DNA of 17,174 bases from Methylopumilus sp036745495 (GTDB lineage Bacteria; Pseudomonadota; Gammaproteobacteria; Burkholderiales; Methylophilaceae): assembly GCA_036745495.1 (NCBI GenBank), contig DAIOGA010000016.1:1-17174 (forward strand), in the 5' to 3' direction. The position numbers were made by a program, and so were the translations under genes. Each line of letters begins with the position of its first letter. Within the stretch, counting starts at the first letter, position 1. The notes below the pieces were generated by a model that did no database searches, was not told the DNA's origin, and saw only the letters and a list, made by a program, of their open reading frames with translations. Of this stretch, positions 7,073-14,746 are shown piece by piece.

Positions 7073-7918
7073 TTAAGCGATCTCAATATCTCCTTCGAAG
7101 ATTGTTACGGCTGGGCCTTTCATCATCACTGGATTTGTATCACCTTTCCAATCAATAGATAATGATCCGCCTGTCATATCAACTTTCACAGGGGTTGAAA
7201 GTAATTGACGCTTTATTCCGGATACTGCTGCAGCGCAGGCACCGGTTCCGCAGGCAAGTGTTTCACCTACACCTCTCTCAAAAACACGTAAGCGAATATG
7301 ATGGGGCGTTACAATTTCCATGAATCCAACATTGACGCGTTTTGGGAAAAGCGCATGTGATTCTAAATATGCACCCAATGTTTTAACGTGAGCTTTATTA
7401 ATATCTTCCACCGTGATCACCGCATGAGGATTACCCATGGATAATGCAGCAATATTTATTAATCCTTTTTGATCTGGCAAATCTATAGAAATAGAGTACT
7501 CGTTTTTTTCCGTATCTGAAATAAATGGAATTAATTTAGGATTAAAAATGGGCTCACCCATATTCACTTCAATCATATGTTCATCGTCTTCAGTCAATTC
7601 AATGACATCAGATTTTGTTTCAACACGAATGGATGCTTTATCAGTTAAATGTTTATCTTTTACAAATCGATAAAAACAACGTGCACCATTGCCACATTGT
7701 TCTACTTCATTACCATCTTGATTAAAAATACGATATTTGAAATCAACGTCTTTGAGTGTCGAGTTCTCAACAACGAGGAGTTGATCGCATCCAATACCGA
7801 GTTGTCGATGTGATAACGATTGAATGATCTCTTTAGTTAATTGGAAAGGAGACTTTGTATGATCGAGCACTATAAAGTCATTACCAATACCATGCATCTT
7901 TGTAAAATGAAGTTTCAT
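7073..7918 (-). CDS. dapF: Diaminopimelate epimerase
   Basis: DapF converts LL- to meso-diaminopimelate, for lysine and peptidoglycan, by a two-base cofactor-free mechanism. The 281 residues are close to family length. The two catalytic cysteines are in the expected blocks: Cys75 in EQCGNGARC and Cys223 in ETLACGTGACAA. The N-terminal FTKMHGIGNDFIV and central GNPHAV motifs are also present. An AAGAGA site precedes the ATG at 7918. It sits between the lpxL-like gene (14 nt upstream) and xerC (5 nt downstream), forming a compact three-gene unit. Confidence 0.97.
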   Translation of the reverse strand: MKLHFTKMHGIGNDFIVLDHTKSPFQLTKEIIQSLSHRQLGIGCDQLLVVENSTLKDVDFKYRIFNQDGNEVEQCGNGARCFYRFVKDKHLTDKASIRVETKSDVIELTEDDEHMIEVNMGEPIFNPKLIPFISDTEKNEYSISIDLPDQKGLINIAALSMGNPHAVITVEDINKAHVKTLGAYLESHALFPKRVNVGFMEIVTPHHIRLRVFERGVGETLACGTGACAAAVSGIKRQLLSTPVKVDMTGGSLSIDWKGDTNPVMMKGPAVTIFEGDIEIA

Positions 7919-7932
7919 AAAATGATTGTCTC

Positions 7933-8772
7933 TTATTTATTTGGTTTTTTAAACCGCTGATAATTCCAAAGATACTGCGTTGGATATTTTCGAATGAGCA
8001 ATTCAAGTCGATCATTAATACCTTGAGGGGAATGATCGGACCCTAAGGGTTCAATATAAACCTCATATCCTTGACCCTTTGAAAGCCTATGACCAAAACC
8101 AATAAGGACGGTGGCTTTTGAGGAGTCTGCGAGTTTAGAGACAAGGGTCATTGTGTAAGCGGGCGTATTAAAAAATTGAGCCCATACTCCTTGACCTTCA
8201 TTGGGCACCTGGTCCGGTAATACACCAATCGCTTCACCTTTTTTTAATGCCTGCATGAGCTGCCTAACACCGTGCATATTAGCTTCAGCAAGATGAATCA
8301 TTGAGTGGCGTCTTCCAGATAAAACAATATTTGCTAGCCATTTTTGTTTTGGACGTTTAAATAAAACAGTGATGGGATGAAAGTGAGCATAGTACTGAGC
8401 GGTAATTTCAAAACAGCCTAAATGAGGCGTTAAAAAAATAATACCTTTTTTCTTTTTAAGCGCAGCTTCAACATGCTCCCATCCATAACATTTTTTGACC
8501 CAGTGAAAATTCTTTTGAGGTGAGTTAAACCAAATGGCAGGCGCCTCCATTAAGCACTTTCCAATTTCGCGAATCACTAATGATGTGAGTTTTTTTAAAT
8601 CACTTGCATCTGATGAAGCAAAAGCACGTTTTAAATTAATGTCTATACGATCTTTAAATCGACGATCAAATTGATAAGCGATGCGACCAAATAACCCGCC
8701 CAATAAATGCAAAATAAAGAGTGGTAATTTAAAGAATATGGCAATGAAAAATAAGAGTAGTCTTGATAGCAT
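7933..8772 (-). CDS. lpxL: Lipid A biosynthesis lauroyl acyltransferase (LpxL/HtrB family)
   Basis: This is an inner-membrane enzyme of the lysophospholipid acyltransferase family that adds secondary acyl chains to lipid A. The 279-residue product begins with a hydrophobic membrane segment (about 4-28). The HX4E catalytic motif is HLGCFE (His117, Glu122), followed by the block FKRPKQKWL and a GVLPDQVPNEGQGVW substrate motif. The C-terminal YLWNYQRFK is also typical. The family includes LpxL, LpxM and LpxP paralogues with different acyl specificity, and I cannot tell these apart from the sequence, so the symbol is approximate. It heads a leftward unit with dapF and xerC and diverges from metK. 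The ATG at 8772 lacks a clear Shine-Dalgarno sequence. Confidence 0.87.
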   Translation of the reverse strand: MLSRLLLFFIAIFFKLPLFILHLLGGLFGRIAYQFDRRFKDRIDINLKRAFASSDASDLKKLTSLVIREIGKCLMEAPAIWFNSPQKNFHWVKKCYGWEHVEAALKKKKGIIFLTPHLGCFEITAQYYAHFHPITVLFKRPKQKWLANIVLSGRRHSMIHLAEANMHGVRQLMQALKKGEAIGVLPDQVPNEGQGVWAQFFNTPAYTMTLVSKLADSSKATVLIGFGHRLSKGQGYEVYIEPLGSDHSPQGINDRLELLIRKYPTQYLWNYQRFKKPNK

Positions 8773-8774
8773 AA

Positions 8775-8804
8775 TTGTATTTAAACGCGATATTTTGCTA
8801 TTCT
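8775..8804 (+). promoter_or_regulatory. Putative metK promoter
   Basis: TTGTAT (8775-8780) and an extended -10, TGC plus TATTCT (8799-8804), are 18 nt apart. They would give a leader of about 30 nt before metK. The extended -10 resembles the one before yggX. No riboswitch-like structure fits in this leader. Confidence 0.4.
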
Positions 8805-8839
8805 AAACGCTTTACGTAATTTAAAACTTGGAAAAAACC

Positions 8840-9997
8840 ATGAGCGAGTATTTATTTACTTCAGAATCTGTTTCTGAGGGCCATCCCGATAAAGTAGCCG
8901 ATCAGATATCTGATGCGATTCTTGATGCGATTCTAGAACAGGACCCTACTGCGCGCGTTGCGGCTGAAACCTTAACGAACACAGGCCTTGTGGTATTGGC
9001 AGGTGAGATTACGACAACAGCGAATGTGGATTACATTAAAGTTGCGCGCGATACGATTCGTTATATTGGATATGACAATACGGATTACGGGATTGATTAT
9101 AAAGGTTGTGCGGTTCTCGTCGCCTATGACAAGCAATCACCCGATATTGCACAAGGTGTAGACGGTGCTTTAGATGATCCATTGGATCAAGGGGCTGGCG
9201 ATCAAGGCCTGATGTTTGGTTATGCTTGCGATGAAACAGCACAACTAATGCCTATGCCTATTTGGTTATCTCATCGTTTGATGGAGAGACAATCTTATTT
9301 AAGAAAAGATGGCAGACTGCCTTGGCTTCGTCCTGATGCTAAAGCGCAAGTGACTTTAAAGTATAAAGATCACAAACCGCATTCGATTGATACCGTCGTT
9401 CTCTCAACCCAGCACGATCCAGAAGTCTCACTTGAGACCATTCGCGAATCAGTCATTGAAGAAATCATTAAACCTATTTTGCCTAAAGAGCTTATTAAAG
9501 GTGACATCAAGTATCTTGTAAATCCTACAGGCCGATTCGTGATTGGAGGACCTCAAGGTGATTGCGGACTCACCGGACGCAAAATTATTGTAGATACTTA
9601 TGGTGGCGCTGCTCCTCATGGTGGCGGTGCTTTTTCAGGAAAAGATCCAAGTAAAGTCGATCGTTCAGCAGCCTATGCTGCACGTTATGTTGCCAAAAAT
9701 ATCGTGGCAGCAGGATTAGCTTCTCGCTGTTTAGTGCAAATTTCATATGCGATTGGTGTGGCAAGACCCACTTCAGTTATGGTTGAAACTTATGGCACAG
9801 GCAAGATTGCGGACGATAAATTGACCGCATTGGTGCTCGAGCATTTTGATTTAAGACCTAAGGGCATTGTAAAAATGCTTGATTTATTGCGCCCTATTTA
9901 TAAGAAAACTGCGGCTTATGGCCATTTTGGTCGTGATGAGCCAGAGTTTTCATGGGAAGCGGCAGACAAAGCTCAAATCCTCAAATCTGCAAATTAA
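8840..9997 (+). CDS. metK: S-adenosylmethionine synthase
   Basis: MetK makes SAM from methionine and ATP in the cytoplasm, as a tetramer needing Mg and K ions. The 385 residues match the usual length (E. coli 384). Signatures are EGHPDKVADQISDA (13-26, with His15), GAGDQGLMFGYA (118-129) and the P-loop-like GGGAFSGKDPSKVDRS (261-276). The ATG at 8840 is preferred over a TTG four codons upstream, because it gives the standard MSEYLFTSESVSEGHPDK N-terminus. A weak GGAAAA sits about 5-10 nt before it. It is upstream of the SAH riboswitch-ahcY-metF unit on the same strand but has its own promoter region. Confidence 0.98.
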   Translation: MSEYLFTSESVSEGHPDKVADQISDAILDAILEQDPTARVAAETLTNTGLVVLAGEITTTANVDYIKVARDTIRYIGYDNTDYGIDYKGCAVLVAYDKQSPDIAQGVDGALDDPLDQGAGDQGLMFGYACDETAQLMPMPIWLSHRLMERQSYLRKDGRLPWLRPDAKAQVTLKYKDHKPHSIDTVVLSTQHDPEVSLETIRESVIEEIIKPILPKELIKGDIKYLVNPTGRFVIGGPQGDCGLTGRKIIVDTYGGAAPHGGGAFSGKDPSKVDRSAAYAARYVAKNIVAAGLASRCLVQISYAIGVARPTSVMVETYGTGKIADDKLTALVLEHFDLRPKGIVKMLDLLRPIYKKTAAYGHFGRDEPEFSWEAADKAQILKSAN

Positions 9998-10013
9998 ATA
10001 TTTGAACTTTAGT

Positions 10014-10036
10014 AAGTATTTGAGTCTTAAATACTT
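10014..10036. repeat. Perfect inverted repeat overlapping the ahcY promoter
   Basis: AAGTATTT (10014-10021) and AAATACTT (10029-10036) form an exact 8-bp inverted repeat with a 7-nt centre. The centre contains most of the -35 hexamer of the ahcY promoter. It could be an operator or, with the short T-run after it, a weak metK terminator. Confidence 0.55.
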
Positions 10037-10048
10037 TTAATCTATAAT
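10020..10048 (+). promoter_or_regulatory. Sigma70 promoter of ahcY-metF
   Basis: TTGAGT (10020-10025) and a perfect TATAAT (10043-10048) are exactly 17 nt apart. Transcription would start at about 10054-10056, just at the first helix of the SAH aptamer, which strongly supports the assignment. Confidence 0.75.
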
Positions 10049-10056
10049 CCAATTCT

Positions 10057-10133
10057 TCTGAGGAACGCTGCGAGATTTTTTCATAAAATCCCAGGCTCAG
10101 ATTACAAGTTTACTTGTAAACGGCGTTCACCAA
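10057..10133 (+). ncRNA. SAH riboswitch (S-adenosylhomocysteine aptamer)
   Basis: The segment has the conserved core of the SAH riboswitch: GAGGAACGCTGCGA, CCAGGCTCAG and ACGGCGTTCACC in order. All helices form: TCTGAG (10057-10062) with CTCAGA (10096-10101), GAACGC (10063-10068) with GCGTTC (10123-10128), an inner hairpin GATTTT (10074-10079) with AAAATC (10085-10090), and a variable hairpin TTACAAG (10102-10108) with CTTGTAA (10113-10119). The first two cross to make the pseudoknot of the family. Known members are ON switches that raise ahcY and metF or metH expression when SAH accumulates. The gene directly downstream is ahcY. Confidence 0.95.
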
Positions 10134-10188
10134 TTTATAACCGTGCCAGTCACGGGGTGTTGGTGGATACCGAAACATCCCAGCTGGT
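10128..10188 (+). promoter_or_regulatory. Structured ahcY leader, possible expression platform
   Basis: Downstream of the aptamer the leader can form an irregular long hairpin: GCCAG (10145-10149) with CTGGT (10184-10188), GGGGTGTT (10154-10161) with AACATCCC (10174-10181), and GGT (10162-10164) with ACC (10169-10171). A competing small hairpin CCGTG (10141-10145) with CACGG (10151-10155) is possible. CACCAA at the aptamer end (10128-10133) is exactly complementary to TTGGTG (10160-10165) in this hairpin, so aptamer and hairpin could be alternatives. No U-run follows, so control of transcription by a simple terminator is unlikely. The ribosome site AAAAGGAA (10201-10208) lies outside the hairpin. 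Confidence 0.5.
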
Positions 10189-10214
10189 CACTTAGCATTC
10201 AAAAGGAATTTAAA

Positions 10215-11636
10215 ATGAATACAGTGACTAACCAAAATTTACATACACAAGACTATCTCGTTGCCGATATTGATCTGGCTGACTTTGGTCGAAAAGAAAT
10301 TGCTATTGCAGAAACTGAAATGCCAGGCCTTATGGCTATTCGTGAAGAATATGCAAAAGAAAAGCCATTAAAAGGTGCGCGCATCAGTGGCTCACTTCAC
10401 ATGACTATTCAAACGGCTGTCTTGATCGAAACACTTAAAGATTTAGGTGCTGAGGTGAGATGGGCATCTTGCAATATCTATTCAACGCAAGATCATGCAG
10501 CTGCAGCCATCGCTAAAAGCGGCACTCCTGTATTCGCCTTTAAAGGTGAAACGCTTGATCAATACTGGGAATATACGCATCGTATTTTTGAATGGAGTGA
10601 TGGCGGCTACACCAATATGATTTTAGATGACGGTGGTGATGCAACTTTACTTCTCCATTTAGGTACGCGTGCTGAAAAAGATGCCTCAGTGATTGCTAAG
10701 CCTTCAAGTGAAGAAGAGATTTCGCTTTTTAATTCAATTAAACAAAAGTTAGCGATAGATCCGCATTGGTATTCTGAAAGACTTAAACATGTTAAAGGTG
10801 TGACTGAAGAAACAACGACAGGCGTTCATCGTTTATATCAAATGCATAAAGAAGGTAAATTGGCTTTCCCTGCAATCAATGTAAATGATTCAGTGACTAA
10901 ATCTAAATTTGATAATCTTTATGGTTGTCGTGAATCTCTAGTAGATGCTATTAAACGCGCGACCGATGTCATGATTGCAGGTAAGGTAGCAGTTGTAGCT
11001 GGATACGGTGATGTAGGTAAAGGTTCAGCACAAGCACTTCGCGCTTTGTCAGCACAAGTATGGGTGACTGAAATTGATCCTATTTGTGCATTGCAAGCGG
11101 CGATGGAAGGATATCGCGTGGTGACTATGGATTACGCAGCGGAGCATGCTGATATATTTGTCACAGCAACAGGTAATTATCATGTGATTACGCATGACCA
11201 TATGTCGCGTATGAAAGATCAGGCGATCGTTTGTAATATCGGCCATTTCGATAATGAAATTGATGTTGCATCATTAAGTGATTGCAAATGGGAAGAGATT
11301 AAACCACAAGTGGACCACGTGATTTTCAAAGATGGCAAACGTATCATCTTGCTTGCAAAAGGCAGACTCGTGAATTTGGGTTGTGGTACAGGCCATCCAA
11401 GTTATGTGATGAGTTCATCTTTCGCGAATCAAACGATTGCTCAAATTGAATTGTTTGCGCATTCCGAGAAATACCCTGTGGGTGTATATACACTTCCTAA
11501 ACATTTGGACGAGAAAGTTGCTCGCCTACAATTGAAAAAATTAAATGCTGAACTTACAAACTTGTCAGAAGCGCAAGCAAAGTATATTGGTGTTAAAGAA
11601 GAAGGACCTTATAAACCTGAGCACTATCGTTATTAA
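10215..11636 (+). CDS. ahcY: Adenosylhomocysteinase (SAH hydrolase)
   Basis: AhcY splits S-adenosylhomocysteine, the product of SAM-dependent methylations, into adenosine and homocysteine using tightly bound NAD. The 473-residue product is the long bacterial form with an insert at about 150-195. The NAD-binding loop is GYGDVGKGSA (263-272), and the C-terminus ends in the conserved KPEHYRY. The blocks SGSLHMTIQTAVLIETL, NIYSTQDHAAAAI and NVNDSVTKSKFDNLYGCRES match the family. The ATG at 10215 follows AAAAGGAA. A longer frame from a GTG at 10143 runs through the structured leader and is not used. It is regulated by the SAH riboswitch and followed two bases later by metF. Confidence 0.98.
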   Translation: MNTVTNQNLHTQDYLVADIDLADFGRKEIAIAETEMPGLMAIREEYAKEKPLKGARISGSLHMTIQTAVLIETLKDLGAEVRWASCNIYSTQDHAAAAIAKSGTPVFAFKGETLDQYWEYTHRIFEWSDGGYTNMILDDGGDATLLLHLGTRAEKDASVIAKPSSEEEISLFNSIKQKLAIDPHWYSERLKHVKGVTEETTTGVHRLYQMHKEGKLAFPAINVNDSVTKSKFDNLYGCRESLVDAIKRATDVMIAGKVAVVAGYGDVGKGSAQALRALSAQVWVTEIDPICALQAAMEGYRVVTMDYAAEHADIFVTATGNYHVITHDHMSRMKDQAIVCNIGHFDNEIDVASLSDCKWEEIKPQVDHVIFKDGKRIILLAKGRLVNLGCGTGHPSYVMSSSFANQTIAQIELFAHSEKYPVGVYTLPKHLDEKVARLQLKKLNAELTNLSEAQAKYIGVKEEGPYKPEHYRY

Positions 11637-11638
11637 TT

Positions 11639-12475
11639 ATGGCTAAAAAGATTTCTTACAGTTTCGAGTTTTTTCCTCCCAATACACCGGAAGGCATAAA
11701 AAACTTAGCAGACACGCGTCAGCAGCTATCCGCATTCAAGCCCGAATTTTATTCGGTGACGTTTGGTGCGGGCGGCTCAACGCGCGATCGTACGCTTGAA
11801 ACAGTATTAGAAATAAAAAAAGAAGGCTTTAATGCTGTGCCTCATATTTCAGGTATTTCATCGACAAAGACAGAAATTAAAACTTTACTTGATCAATATC
11901 GACAACATGACATTAAACATCTCGTAGCTTTGAGAGGTGATGTGCCTCAGGGCGAAGTGCCATCAGGAGATTTTAAACATGCCAATGAATTAGTGAGCTT
12001 TATCCGACAAGAAACGAATGATTATTTTCATATTGAAGTAGCGGCCTATCCTGAATATCATCCTGAGGCAGCTTCAGCACAAATAGATATTCAAAACTTT
12101 AAAAATAAAGTGGCTGCGGGTGCCAATTCTGCTATTACACAATTCTTTTTTAATGCCGATGCTTATTTTAGATTTATGGATGAATGCTTGATTGCAGATA
12201 TTGATGTGCCCATTATTCCAGGCGTGATGCCAATCTATAACATTAAACAATTGGCTCGTTTTGCATCAAATTGCGGTGCAGAAATACCTCGTTGGCTTAG
12301 AATTAAATTGGAAAGCTACGGAGACGATTTGCCTTCTTTGAGATCATATGGTGTCGATGTAATATCTGAACTTTGTGAAGTTTTAATTGGATGGGACGTA
12401 CCCAGCTTACATTTCTACACCTTAAATCAAGCAGGTATTATTTCCCGCATCATTCAAAATATAGAAGGAACTTAG
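11639..12475 (+). CDS. metF: 5,10-methylenetetrahydrofolate reductase
   Basis: MetF reduces methylene-THF to methyl-THF, the methyl donor for remaking methionine from the homocysteine released by AhcY. The 278-residue FAD protein covers the catalytic barrel only, like other bacterial MetF proteins (about 290-300 residues). Motifs are SFEFFPPNTPEG (8-19, catalytic Glu10), TFGAGGSTRDRT, ALRGDVPQG (Asp101), AAYPEYHPE, TQFFFNAD and IPGVMPI. It begins two bases after the ahcY stop, without its own Shine-Dalgarno, so it is almost certainly co-transcribed and translationally coupled, placing it under the SAH riboswitch. Its stop overlaps the convergent smg stop by four bases. Confidence 0.97.
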   Translation: MAKKISYSFEFFPPNTPEGIKNLADTRQQLSAFKPEFYSVTFGAGGSTRDRTLETVLEIKKEGFNAVPHISGISSTKTEIKTLLDQYRQHDIKHLVALRGDVPQGEVPSGDFKHANELVSFIRQETNDYFHIEVAAYPEYHPEAASAQIDIQNFKNKVAAGANSAITQFFFNADAYFRFMDECLIADIDVPIIPGVMPIYNIKQLARFASNCGAEIPRWLRIKLESYGDDLPSLRSYGVDVISELCEVLIGWDVPSLHFYTLNQAGIISRIIQNIEGT

Positions 12476-12933
12476 TGTAAAACTAAATTGTGATCTTGAT
12501 AGATTGCATCTTCTATAAATAAAAAGTCTTTTTCACGGCCTTCATTCCAAAGGGCCATCATGACAATCCAGCGCATTTCTTCGATATTAATATGCTCTTG
12601 TTTGAGAGCCATAGCACGATCGAGAATAATTTCTCGTTCATTTGCATCTAAAACTTTAGCTTGTTCTAGGAATAATACAAAACCTAAGCTTTCAGCACTT
12701 ATCTTCTTTTGCTCATTGTCTGAGTACATTCGATAACCTAGAGAAGAACAAGCGCTATTTTTTACAGGAATAGCATTTGTCATCGCTTTTAACTGATTAA
12801 ACCAAGTAAAGGCATTTTCAATATCTTGATTATCAAATCCTGCAGCTTCAAGTTCCGCAGTAATGCTTTTAAAGTCGGGTAAATTTTGTGTGCTCAGATA
12901 ATTTTCAAACATATAAATAAGCAGTTCTAGCAT
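12472..12933 (-). CDS. smg: Smg family protein (DUF494)
   Basis: This 153-residue protein is close to E. coli Smg in length and pattern: MLELLIYMFENYL at the start, a central YRMYSDNEQKKISAESLGFVLFLEQAKVLD (about 69-98) and a conserved ending near IEEMRWIVMMALWN. Its biochemical role is not established. An AAAGGA site precedes the ATG at 12933. In many beta- and gammaproteobacteria smg lies between dprA and topA, in a block divergent from def-fmt. Here only smg remains: its 3' end overlaps metF, and no dprA, LysM protein or topA is next to it. Confidence 0.93.
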   Translation of the reverse strand: MLELLIYMFENYLSTQNLPDFKSITAELEAAGFDNQDIENAFTWFNQLKAMTNAIPVKNSACSSLGYRMYSDNEQKKISAESLGFVLFLEQAKVLDANEREIILDRAMALKQEHINIEEMRWIVMMALWNEGREKDFLFIEDAIYQDHNLVLH

Positions 12934-13110
12934 AAAGATTCCTTTACGATAGTGAATGAAAAATGGCTTAAAAGTAAGTGAAAGCTAAATGAATTTGAGT
13001 CAGGTAATTGAGCTATTAGCAAAGTATAATATTCTTAATGTGTCTAATAAGTTTAAGGTGTTTAGGCCTTGTAGTTAAGTTATCAGCAATAAATAAAATA
13101 ATCAACATTT
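12934..13110. other. Divergent intergenic region smg / def
   Basis: This 177-nt AT-rich spacer should contain promoters for both directions. A perfect TATAAT at 13025-13030 could be the -10 box for def, with a leader of about 75 nt, but no good -35 lies 16-18 nt upstream. No small gene or stable hairpin is evident. Confidence 0.4.
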
Positions 13111-13623
13111 ATGGCAATTTTAAATATATTAAATTATCCCGACCCGAGATTGCACACCATTGCAAAACCAATCGAAGTTGTGGATAACTCGATTAGGAAG
13201 CTTATCGATGATATGGCGGAAACGATGTATGCTGCGCCTGGTATAGGTTTGGCTGCAACTCAGGTCAATCGTCATCTTCAATTAATTTTGGTAGATATTT
13301 CTGAAACAAAAGATAGTTTAAAAGTTTTTATTAACCCTAAGATTATTGAATCAATAGGACAGCAAGCATATGAAGAAGGTTGTTTGTCGGTACCCGATGT
13401 ATTTGAGTCAGTAACACGTGCCGAACGTATTAAAGTAAAAGCACTTGATCGAGAAGGGAAATCTTTTGAGCTTGAAGCAGATGGTTTACTAGCCGTGTGT
13501 ATTCAGCATGAAATGGATCACCTTTTAGGTAAAGTATTCGTAGAATACTTATCCCCGTTAAAGCGCAACCGTATCAAAACAAAAATGAAAAAACGCGCTA
13601 AAGAGCATTTAGTGAATGCTTAA
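13111..13623 (+). CDS. def: Peptide deformylase
   Basis: Peptide deformylase removes the formyl group from the N-terminal Met of nascent proteins. The 170 residues are full length. All three signature motifs of the metalloenzyme are intact: GIGLAATQV (44-52), EGCLSVP (89-95, metal ligand Cys91) and QHEMDHLLG (132-140, ligands His133 and His137, catalytic Glu134). The stop lies directly before an assembly gap. The last 55 bases are repeated after the gap as an assembly overlap, so the gene itself is complete and single. It pairs functionally with fmt, which adds the formyl group. No Shine-Dalgarno precedes the ATG at 13111. Confidence 0.97.
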   Translation: MAILNILNYPDPRLHTIAKPIEVVDNSIRKLIDDMAETMYAAPGIGLAATQVNRHLQLILVDISETKDSLKVFINPKIIESIGQQAYEEGCLSVPDVFESVTRAERIKVKALDREGKSFELEADGLLAVCIQHEMDHLLGKVFVEYLSPLKRNRIKTKMKKRAKEHLVNA

Positions 13624-13723
13624 NNNNNNNNNNNNNNNNNNNNNNNNNNNNNNNNNNNNNNNNNNNNNNNNNNNNNNNNNNNNNNNNNNNNNNNNNNNNN
13701 NNNNNNNNNNNNNNNNNNNNNNN
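13624..13723. other. Assembly gap (100 N)
   Basis: Exactly 100 Ns, a conventional placeholder length, mark a scaffold join. The flanks share an exact 55-bp overlap, so no real sequence is likely to be missing. Confidence 0.95.
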
Positions 13724-13778
13724 CCGTATCAAAACAAAAATGAAAAAACGCGCTAAAGAGCATTTAGTGAATGCTTAA
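13724..13778 (+). repeat. 55-bp duplicate of the def 3' end (assembly overlap)
   Basis: This stretch is identical to 13569-13623, including the def stop codon. It is best read as the k-mer overlap between two contigs joined in a scaffold, not a second def fragment. Once collapsed, the fmt start lies 18 nt after the def stop. Confidence 0.9.
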
Positions 13779-13796
13779 TTCGGCGAAATCTATATC

Positions 13797-14741
13797 GTGA
13801 ACTCATTAAAAATCATTTTTGCGGGCACTCCAGATTTTGCTGTGCCAGCTCTAGAGGCACTTCATGATAAAGGTTATAAGGTCGTTGGTGTATTAACTCA
13901 GCCAGATAGGCCATCAGGTCGAGGTTTAAAACTTCATCCAAGTCCCATTAAATTGAAAGCCAATGCATTAAGCATTCCTGTTTATCAGCCTTCAGAATTA
14001 AAAAGTAAAGAATCTTACGAGATGTTAGCTGCAATTGATTTTAATGTAATGATCGTGGCGGCTTATGGACTGATCATTCCTCAAGCTATTCTCGATTTAC
14101 CCTCATTAGGTTGTTTTAATATACATGCATCACTTTTACCAAGATGGCGAGGCGCTGCCCCAATTCATCGTGCTATTTTGATGGGGGATAAAAAAACTGG
14201 AGTCACTATCATGCGTGTAGTTCAAAAATTAGACGCAGGTGACATGATCAAAAAGACTGAAATTCAAATCAGCGAAAAGGATACAACAGAACAATTAACA
14301 AAAGCCCTTGCGAAAATGGGGGCGCTCTTAATGACAGAAGTGATGGATGAGCTAAGTACGAAAGGTGAACTTAAATCTGCACCCCAAGATGAAGCAAGTG
14401 TTACCTACGCTGAAAAAGTGACTAAAGAAGAGTCAAAAATTGATTGGCATAATTCCTCTGATGTTATTGCAAGAAAAATAAGAGCATTTAATCCATTTCC
14501 AGTGGCACAAACAGAATATCGTGAAGCTATTTGTAAAATTTGGGATGCAGAAATTGGTGTAGATATTGATAAGAATGCAAAGGCAGGCGAACTAATTAAA
14601 TTAGATGAATTTATTCATGTGAAATGTGGCGAAGGCGTTTTGTTAGTTAAAGAGCTTCAAATGCCTGGAGGTAAAAGACTAAAATCTAAGGAATTTATTC
14701 TGGGACATCGACTTATTTTGGGGGACGTCTTTAAGTCGTAA
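13797..14741 (+). CDS. fmt: Methionyl-tRNA formyltransferase
   Basis: Fmt formylates initiator Met-tRNA using 10-formyl-THF. The 314 residues equal the E. coli size. The catalytic triad is visible as Asn108 and His110 in FNIHASLLPRWRGAAPIHRAI and Asp146 in VVQKLDAGDM. The N-terminus IIFAGTPDFAVPALEAL and the C-terminal tRNA-binding domain (about 205-314) are present. The start is a GTG at 13797, the position that gives the conserved N-terminus. After removal of the false gap it follows def by 18 nt, and rsmB begins 5 nt after its stop, so def-fmt-rsmB is one unit. Confidence 0.96.
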   Translation: MNSLKIIFAGTPDFAVPALEALHDKGYKVVGVLTQPDRPSGRGLKLHPSPIKLKANALSIPVYQPSELKSKESYEMLAAIDFNVMIVAAYGLIIPQAILDLPSLGCFNIHASLLPRWRGAAPIHRAILMGDKKTGVTIMRVVQKLDAGDMIKKTEIQISEKDTTEQLTKALAKMGALLMTEVMDELSTKGELKSAPQDEASVTYAEKVTKEESKIDWHNSSDVIARKIRAFNPFPVAQTEYREAICKIWDAEIGVDIDKNAKAGELIKLDEFIHVKCGEGVLLVKELQMPGGKRLKSKEFILGHRLILGDVFKS

Positions 14742-14746
14742 TTATT

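Noticed and set aside
10143..10214. GTG-initiated N-terminal extension of ahcY
   Set aside because: It reads through the structured leader after the riboswitch, encodes a Trp-rich peptide unlike the AhcY family, and a good ribosome site and ATG exist at 10215.
13724..13778. Second partial def copy (gene duplication or repeat)
   Set aside because: It is identical over exactly 55 bp next to a 100-N placeholder, so an assembly overlap explains it better.
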